A stretch of 9,123 nucleotides of DNA from Nitrospinae bacterium CG22_combo_CG10-13_8_21_14_all_47_10 (GTDB lineage Bacteria > Nitrospinota > Nitrospinia > Nitrospinales > VA-1), in contig PCTK01000124.1 in NCBI GenBank assembly GCA_002786505.1, positions 4,396-13,518 of the forward strand, read 5' to 3'. The position numbers and the translations under genes are program-made. Below, in pieces: positions 6,039 through 9,123 of the stretch; within the stretch, counting starts at the first letter, position 1, and every line of letters starts with the position of its first letter. Below the pieces are notes generated by a model, which was not told where the DNA came from, searched no databases, and saw only the letters and a program-made list of their open reading frames with translations.

Positions 6039-6911
6039 CTAGGGGTGGTGGGCGGTTTTCCCCCAGGCTCTTTGAATGATGGCGGCGGGCTGGTGAATCA
6101 GATGGCACATTTTACATGATTGTTCGGAGATGTGCTCCATCTTCTTCCTGAATAATTTTGTGTCGGGAGTTCCGGAAGCAAAGGTCTTCTTGATCTGCTG
6201 GAGCGAATCCACCATATCATCGCCAACAAAAAAATCCTTGATGGTTGTTGAATTTCTGCTCCATTCGGTGACATGGCATTTCGCGCAGACGGATCTCAAA
6301 CCTCGAAGTCTTTTTGAAAATATTTCTATAGCCTGCCAGGACTCGGTATATTTTTCCTGTTCAAAGAGTATCTCTATATTTTTGAAGGAAGACGAAAGTC
6401 GATGCATAAATAAATTGTAATCCAACTCTTGTTCATCAATGGGGTCGAGGACTTTAATGGTTTGTGTCGATGGCCAGTGGTAACGGACCCAAACACTGAT
6501 GTTGTGTTTCTGATGGCACTGGGAGCAGGTCTTTTCCACTTTATCCCGGAACTGTTTTGCTGGTTCCGCATTTTGCATTTTGATATTGGCGATGAAATTT
6601 TCTGAAGCTTTAAGGTCGAACAGTTCTTTCCATTCCGGAACCATTTCTGCGGCCTTCTGATAAGCCGAGCCAAAATCTTGCGCGCTCTTCAAGGAACTTT
6701 CCCAGTTCTCCTGATCCATGCCGATAAATGTTGCGCCGAAGGATTTGCTGATGTGGCGCATTTGTTCTATCCACTCGGGGGTTTTTCCCCGTTCTGAATA
6801 GTATTTATCCAGAGATTTTGGAGGAGTTTGTATCAGGAAGTCTGCGGAATAGGTAATATAAGGGACGAATAATAAAATGAAACCTGCAATGACTGGGAAT
6901 TTGGGTTTCAT
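6039..6911 (-). CDS. Periplasmic tri-heme cytochrome c, possibly cytochrome c'-like helical repeats
   Basis: This 290-residue protein has a signal peptide at about 1-23 (basic start, FPVIAGFILLFVPYITYSA). Three heme-attachment motifs follow: CSQCH (129-133), CAKCH (209-213) and CKMCH (266-270). Each CxxCH closes a predominantly helical, charged stretch, as in cytochrome c'/c-556 proteins, where a four-helix bundle carries one C-terminal heme. The first unit (about 45-135) is close to full domain size; the later two are shorter. Extra histidines (for example His136, His145, His170, His273) could serve as distal ligands. The likely role is periplasmic electron transfer or gas/redox sensing; the partner is unknown. 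The ribosome site before ATG 6911 is weak. The gene follows the 72-residue orphan by 36 bases and is probably in its operon. The stop lies one base from the stop of the convergent lipoprotein gene. Confidence 0.85.
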   Translation of the reverse strand: MKPKFPVIAGFILLFVPYITYSADFLIQTPPKSLDKYYSERGKTPEWIEQMRHISKSFGATFIGMDQENWESSLKSAQDFGSAYQKAAEMVPEWKELFDLKASENFIANIKMQNAEPAKQFRDKVEKTCSQCHQKHNISVWVRYHWPSTQTIKVLDPIDEQELDYNLFMHRLSSSFKNIEILFEQEKYTESWQAIEIFSKRLRGLRSVCAKCHVTEWSRNSTTIKDFFVGDDMVDSLQQIKKTFASGTPDTKLFRKKMEHISEQSCKMCHLIHQPAAIIQRAWGKTAHHP

Positions 6912-6947
6912 TTTCCGATTGGATGTTCCTGTATTTCCGGGTTGAGT

Positions 6948-7166
6948 TTAACTGGATTTAATTCGATAAAAGAAATCATTTAATTGGAAAGGACTGCCGG
7001 TTCGGACTACCCGGCAAAACCTATGGGCCTTGTCATCGTCCAGGTTTTTCAATACCTGCTCCAGTAAGTCCTGATAGAAAATATCTTCCCAGAAAAGAAA
7101 GTCTTTTGACCGTTCCAAGGAAAAGGTGGAGATATCTTCCATTTCAATATTATACTTATCTTTCAT
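6948..7166 (-). CDS. Hypothetical 72-residue protein, first gene of the cytochrome operon
   Basis: This short, soluble-looking protein is rich in acidic and aromatic residues (for example DFLFWEDIFYQDLLEQVL) and has no signal peptide or membrane segment. One cysteine (Cys51) is present and there is no recognised motif. The C-terminal part, HRFCRVVRTGSPFQLNDFFYRI, is more basic. I do not recognise a family. Support for it being real comes from its position: a good minus-strand promoter (7208-7235) sits about 40 bases upstream of ATG 7166, and the cytochrome gene follows after 36 bases. AAGGTG lies about 14 bases before the start, so the ribosome site is poor. It may be a cytoplasmic accessory or regulatory protein for the cytochrome, but that is only a guess from position. 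Confidence 0.6.
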   Translation of the reverse strand: MKDKYNIEMEDISTFSLERSKDFLFWEDIFYQDLLEQVLKNLDDDKAHRFCRVVRTGSPFQLNDFFYRIKSS

Positions 7167-7207
7167 AGTTATCAGGCTTTCACCTTACGGCTGATTCGAA
7201 CCGACCT

Positions 7208-7235
7208 ATTGTATTTAAAAGTGGTTGTTTCTCAA
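7208..7235 (-). promoter_or_regulatory. Minus-strand sigma70-type promoter for the orphan/cytochrome operon
   Basis: Read on the minus strand, TTGAGA (7235-7230) and TACAAT (7213-7208) each match the consensus at 5 of 6 positions, with a 16-bp spacer. Initiation near 7201 would leave a leader of about 35 nt before ATG 7166. This is the best -35/-10 pair I found in the window. Confidence 0.55.
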
Positions 7236-7250
7236 AACGATTTTTGGTAG

Positions 7251-7279
7251 TTGTCATCCCTTGCGCGCTCTGTTATTTT
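7251..7279 (+). promoter_or_regulatory. Promoter for coaX
   Basis: TTGTCA (7251-7256, 5 of 6) and TATTTT (7274-7279, 4 of 6) have a 17-bp spacer. The -10 is preceded by TGT, giving an extended -10. Initiation near 7286 would give a short leader of about 29 nt. The -35 box lies only 15 bp from the divergent minus-strand -35. Confidence 0.5.
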
Positions 7280-7286
7280 CGCAAGG
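7259..7286. promoter_or_regulatory. Inverted repeat CCTTGCG-N14-CGCAAGG, candidate operator on the coaX promoter
   Basis: The perfect 7-bp arms lie at 7259-7265 and 7280-7286, with centres 21 bp apart, two helical turns. The left arm falls within the promoter spacer and the right arm directly follows the -10 box at the predicted start site. A dimeric repressor bound here would block RNA polymerase. The regulator is unknown. Confidence 0.45.
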
Positions 7287-7314
7287 TCTCTGAAAACATT
7301 GTACAGGTTTTATT

Positions 7315-8094
7315 ATGCTATTAGTCATTGATGTCGGCAACTCTAATAATGTGATCGGCTTGTTTTCCGGTAAAAAACTCCTGACCCATTGGAGGATTCG
7401 TACAGAATGGAACCGGACAGCCGATGAGTATTGGGTTTTGATCAAGGAATTTATTCTGTTGAATAATGTTGGGACAGAAACCATTGATGATATTGTCATC
7501 GCCTGTGTGGTTCCACCGCTGGTCCCCATCTTGCAAGCCATGGCAAAGAAATATTTTTCCTGCAACCCTCTGATAGTGGGGCCTGGTATCAAGACGGGAA
7601 TTTCCATCCTCTACCATAATCCCGCCGAAGTGGGTGCCGACCGGATTGTCAACTCGGTAGCGGCATTCGAGAAATTTGGCGGGCCGTTGATCATTGTGGA
7701 TTTTGGCACTGCTACAACCTTCGATGTGGTGTCCAAAAAAGGGGAATACCTGGGAGGCGCTATTTTCCCAGGGATTCAGATTTCCCTGGAGGCCTTGTTC
7801 AAGCATACCGCCAAATTGCCGCGAATCGATATGATGGTACCTGAAAACGCGATTGGAAAATCAACAGCAGAAAGTATTCGTTCTGGCGCTGTCTATGGTT
7901 TTGCGGGAATGATTGAGGCTTTGGTTCGGAAGATGAAAAGTGAATTAGGACAAAATGCGCATGTGGTGGCAACGGGAGGGATTGTTGACTGGATCGACTC
8001 AAAAACAACGGTTATTGATACGCTGGACCCGTTTTTAACTTTGGAAGGTTTGCGGATTATTTATGAAAAAAATCATCCGGAAAAACAGCAGTAG
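7315..8094 (+). CDS. coaX: Type III pantothenate kinase
   Basis: CoaX phosphorylates pantothenate with ATP in the first step of coenzyme A synthesis, in the cytoplasm. The 259-residue length is normal. It has the ASKHA-fold landmarks in order: LLVIDVGNSN (2-11), the phosphate-binding loop with Asp6; NPAEVGADRIVNSVAAF (102-118), containing the proposed catalytic base Asp109; and VDFGTATTFD (128-137), with Asp129 in the monovalent-cation site. GGAIFPGI (147-154) and the C-terminal VVATGGIVD (217-225) complete the fold. The first motif has Ser where Thr is more frequent (DVGNS for DxGNT). ATG 7315 fits the family N-terminus exactly, though the upstream ACAGG is only a weak ribosome site. No birA, often the upstream neighbour in other bacteria, is present. 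It appears monocistronic, transcribed from its own promoter with an overlapping inverted repeat. Confidence 0.96.
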   Translation: MLLVIDVGNSNNVIGLFSGKKLLTHWRIRTEWNRTADEYWVLIKEFILLNNVGTETIDDIVIACVVPPLVPILQAMAKKYFSCNPLIVGPGIKTGISILYHNPAEVGADRIVNSVAAFEKFGGPLIIVDFGTATTFDVVSKKGEYLGGAIFPGIQISLEALFKHTAKLPRIDMMVPENAIGKSTAESIRSGAVYGFAGMIEALVRKMKSELGQNAHVVATGGIVDWIDSKTTVIDTLDPFLTLEGLRIIYEKNHPEKQQ

Positions 8095-8096
8095 GT

Positions 8097-8176
8097 AAAA
8101 AAACACAGGCTATTCCAGACTTCAGATTTGCAGTTAGAGGAGGAGACTGAAACTTGAAAATCTGAAATAACCTGTG
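8097..8176 (-). terminator. Long hairpin between convergent genes, terminator for the tusA-like gene
   Basis: CACAGG (8104-8109), TATT (8111-8114) and TCAGATTT (8122-8129) pair with AAATCTGA (8158-8165), AATA (8166-8169) and CCTGTG (8171-8176). That gives 18 pairs with one mismatch and a 7-nt bulge on one side. On the minus strand the stem is followed at once by seven U residues (complement of A 8097-8103), 15 bases past the tusA-like stop. On the plus strand it could also slow transcription leaving coaX, but only a weak GTTTTTG follows. Confidence 0.6.
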
Positions 8177-8190
8177 GTTCTACGTTTTTG

Positions 8191-8439
8191 TCAGGCCTTT
8201 ATAGCCTGAGAACCCTTACGGATAAACAGGCGCACCATCCGGGGATCGTCTTCGATATCCGAAATTTTGCAACCCTGGTTTTCGGCCCACCTTGACATGG
8301 CAGAGGTCAGGTCTCTTTTTTTATCGATAATGAGTTCTAAAATCCCGTTTTTTTTGACACGGTTGAACTCCTTTGCCGCCAATTGCAACGCGTTGAAAAA
8401 TGAAAGTCCGCGTATATCGATTGTTTTAAATGTTTCCAT
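8191..8439 (-). CDS. TusA/SirA-like protein lacking the catalytic cysteine
   Basis: This 82-residue protein has the size and layout of TusA, a small sulfur-carrier fold. TIDIRGLS near the N-terminus corresponds to the beta1-turn 'LDxRGLxCPxP'. A central LELIIDKKRDLTSAMSRWAENQG and a C-terminal MVRLFIRKG match the TusA ending 'YLIRKGG'. The persulfide-carrying CPxP is replaced by SFFNAL, so no sulfur transfer through that residue is possible. The only cysteine is in QGCKISDIE, in the strand-3 region. ATG 8439 is chosen because GGGAGGG (complement of 8446-8452) lies six bases upstream. An upstream in-frame ATG at 8502 would add 21 unlikely residues and has no such site. The gene is monocistronic, faces coaX, and is followed by a strong hairpin. 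Related non-catalytic TusA-like proteins may bind partners or act in regulation; the exact role is unknown. Confidence 0.75.
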   Translation of the reverse strand: METFKTIDIRGLSFFNALQLAAKEFNRVKKNGILELIIDKKRDLTSAMSRWAENQGCKISDIEDDPRMVRLFIRKGSQAIKA

Positions 8440-8776
8440 TTGTGTCCCTCCCATTTTCAGTTGAGGCCTTGAACCCGTTGTCTTTAATAATCCATAATGC
8501 ATTTTAAAAAACCAAGATTAAGAGACTGTTAACCTGGGATTAATTTTTTTTAATTATTTTTGGCGGAAATCTTTGGTGGATACGGGTTAAAAATTTGATT
8601 TTTAACAGGTTATTTTGTTTTTCAGGGTTGGCGGTTAAAGGGGACAAATGGGTTCCCGAAAGTGAGAATGTTCCCTGTCTATTTTCGGTTGAGCTTCTGA
8701 AAGACTAGCTGTTAGTATGAATGGTGCTTCCCTCAAAGGCGGGGGATAAGTTTTTGATAGCTTTCTGGAGATGAAA
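8440..8776. other. Divergent intergenic region between tusA-like and LRR genes
   Basis: I see no gene here. It holds the minus-strand ribosome site (8446-8452) and a weak minus promoter candidate TTGGTT-N17-GATTAT (8515 down to 8487). An AT-rich dyad with a T8 run (8539-8554) is present, plus the sequence GAGACTGTTAAC (8522-8533) that nearly repeats one upstream of csp. CCGAAA (8656-8661) and TTTCGG (8683-8688) form an inverted repeat just before the LRR promoter candidate. Confidence 0.5.
8689..8718 (+). promoter_or_regulatory. Candidate promoter for the LRR gene
   Basis: TTGAGC (8689-8694) and TAGTAT (8713-8718) match the consensus hexamers at 4 of 6 positions each, with an 18-bp spacer. 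Initiation near 8725 would give a leader of about 50 nt. It is a by-eye match and could be chance in this AT-rich region. Confidence 0.33.
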
Positions 8777-9123
8777 ATGGGAATTATTCGCGGTGGAGAT
8801 TCGGAATATGAAGAGCGCGTGCCTTCTTTTGAGGAAAAAACAGATGAATGGCAGAAAACCCTCCAACCATTGTTGGCAGAAGACCCCGGCTCCCTCAAAC
8901 TTTCGGGAAAATATATTTCCAATGATGATGTAAAAATTATTTGCAACTGCCAGGGAATTGACAAGATTCGGGTTCTTGATCTCGCTGACAATCAGATCAG
9001 TGACGAAGCCTTGCCCGTTTTGTTTGAATCAGAAAACCTTGGTCAACTTGAGGAACTTTATTTAGGCATCAACTTTCTGACGGGTCAGGGGCTGACGGAT
9101 GTTGCCAATTCCAACCAGGTCAA
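8777..9123 (+). CDS. Leucine-rich-repeat protein, N-terminal part (runs off the window)
   Basis: The frame is open from the start codon to the window edge, giving 115 residues. After an acidic N-terminus (GGDSEYEERVPSFEEKTDEW) there is IRVLDLADNQISDEALPVLF and then LEELYLGINFLTGQGLTDVA. These are two successive repeats of the LxxLxLxxNxIxxxG type, as in ribonuclease-inhibitor-like LRR proteins. A less regular unit, LKLSGKYISNDDVKIICNC, precedes them. There is no signal peptide, so this part is probably cytoplasmic. ATG 8777 is chosen because GGAG (8767-8770) ends six bases before it; ATG 8771 abuts the GGAG directly. LRR domains bind other proteins; the ligand and any C-terminal effector domain lie outside the window. 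The frame, repeats and start are well supported; the function is unknown. Confidence 0.8.
   Translation, partial: MGIIRGGDSEYEERVPSFEEKTDEWQKTLQPLLAEDPGSLKLSGKYISNDDVKIICNCQGIDKIRVLDLADNQISDEALPVLFESENLGQLEELYLGINFLTGQGLTDVANSNQV

Noticed and set aside
7185..7210. GATTCGAACC (7194-7203), a tRNA T-loop signature on the minus strand
   Set aside because: The flanking bases do not form the T-stem, and no D-arm, anticodon arm or acceptor stem can be built around it. It is at best a chance match or an old remnant.
8191..8209. Hairpin TCAGGC-N7-GCCTGA as a terminator
   Set aside because: There is no T-run after it on either strand and it lies inside the end of the tusA-like coding sequence. The longer hairpin at 8104-8176 is the better terminator.
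8635..8991. 118-codon minus-strand ORF
   Set aside because: It is antisense to the LRR gene. Its composition is Ser/Pro-rich without any motif, while the plus-strand frame shows clear repeats and a ribosome site.

Overview
The window looks like a chromosomal segment of a Gram-negative bacterium. Two proteins carry lipoprotein-type signal sequences, one is a signal-peptide-bearing multiheme c-type cytochrome, and there is an RND-superfamily membrane protein and a type III pantothenate kinase. The mix of genes would suit an environmental, possibly marine or nitrite-oxidiser-like lineage such as Nitrospinota, or a deltaproteobacterium-like group. That placement is an impression and cannot be proven from the sequence. 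I see no transposase, phage gene, CRISPR array, rRNA or intact tRNA.

Layout. On the plus strand, positions 2-175 hold the C-terminal end of a Sel1-like repeat protein. It is followed closely by a periplasmic family-3 solute-binding lipoprotein (206-997) and an integral membrane protein of the LPG-synthase/UPF0104 flippase-like family (1170-2141). A long non-coding stretch (2142-2838) contains several dyads and repeats. It leads into a small cold-shock protein (2839-3039) with an extended -10 promoter, a roughly 200-nt leader and a textbook intrinsic terminator (3056-3092). Next come an RND/MMPL-type transporter (3328-5727) and a small two-cysteine lipoprotein (5786-6037).

On the minus strand, a tri-heme cytochrome c (6039-6911) converges on that lipoprotein with one base between the stop codons. 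Upstream of the cytochrome, probably in the same operon, lies a 72-residue orphan (6948-7166). A compact divergent promoter region (7167-7314) separates this operon from plus-strand coaX (7315-8094). A long hairpin lies between coaX and a convergent minus-strand TusA-like gene (8191-8439) that lacks the catalytic cysteine. A 337-bp divergent intergenic region then precedes the start of a leucine-rich-repeat protein (8777 to beyond the window end).

How the genes fit together. No single pathway unites the window. The plausible transcription units are Sel1/solute-binding protein, RND transporter plus small lipoprotein (envelope lipid or drug export), and the orphan plus tri-heme cytochrome (periplasmic electron transfer). 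csp, coaX, the tusA-like gene and the LRR gene appear to be single units. The most notable non-standard signals are regulatory: a six-codon leader ORF coupled to the binding-protein gene; tandem TTTCCTGGAAA palindromes upstream of csp; competing base-pairing segments in the csp leader, including one over the Shine-Dalgarno; and an inverted repeat bracketing the coaX -10 box. I found nothing that I can firmly call a new multi-gene system.
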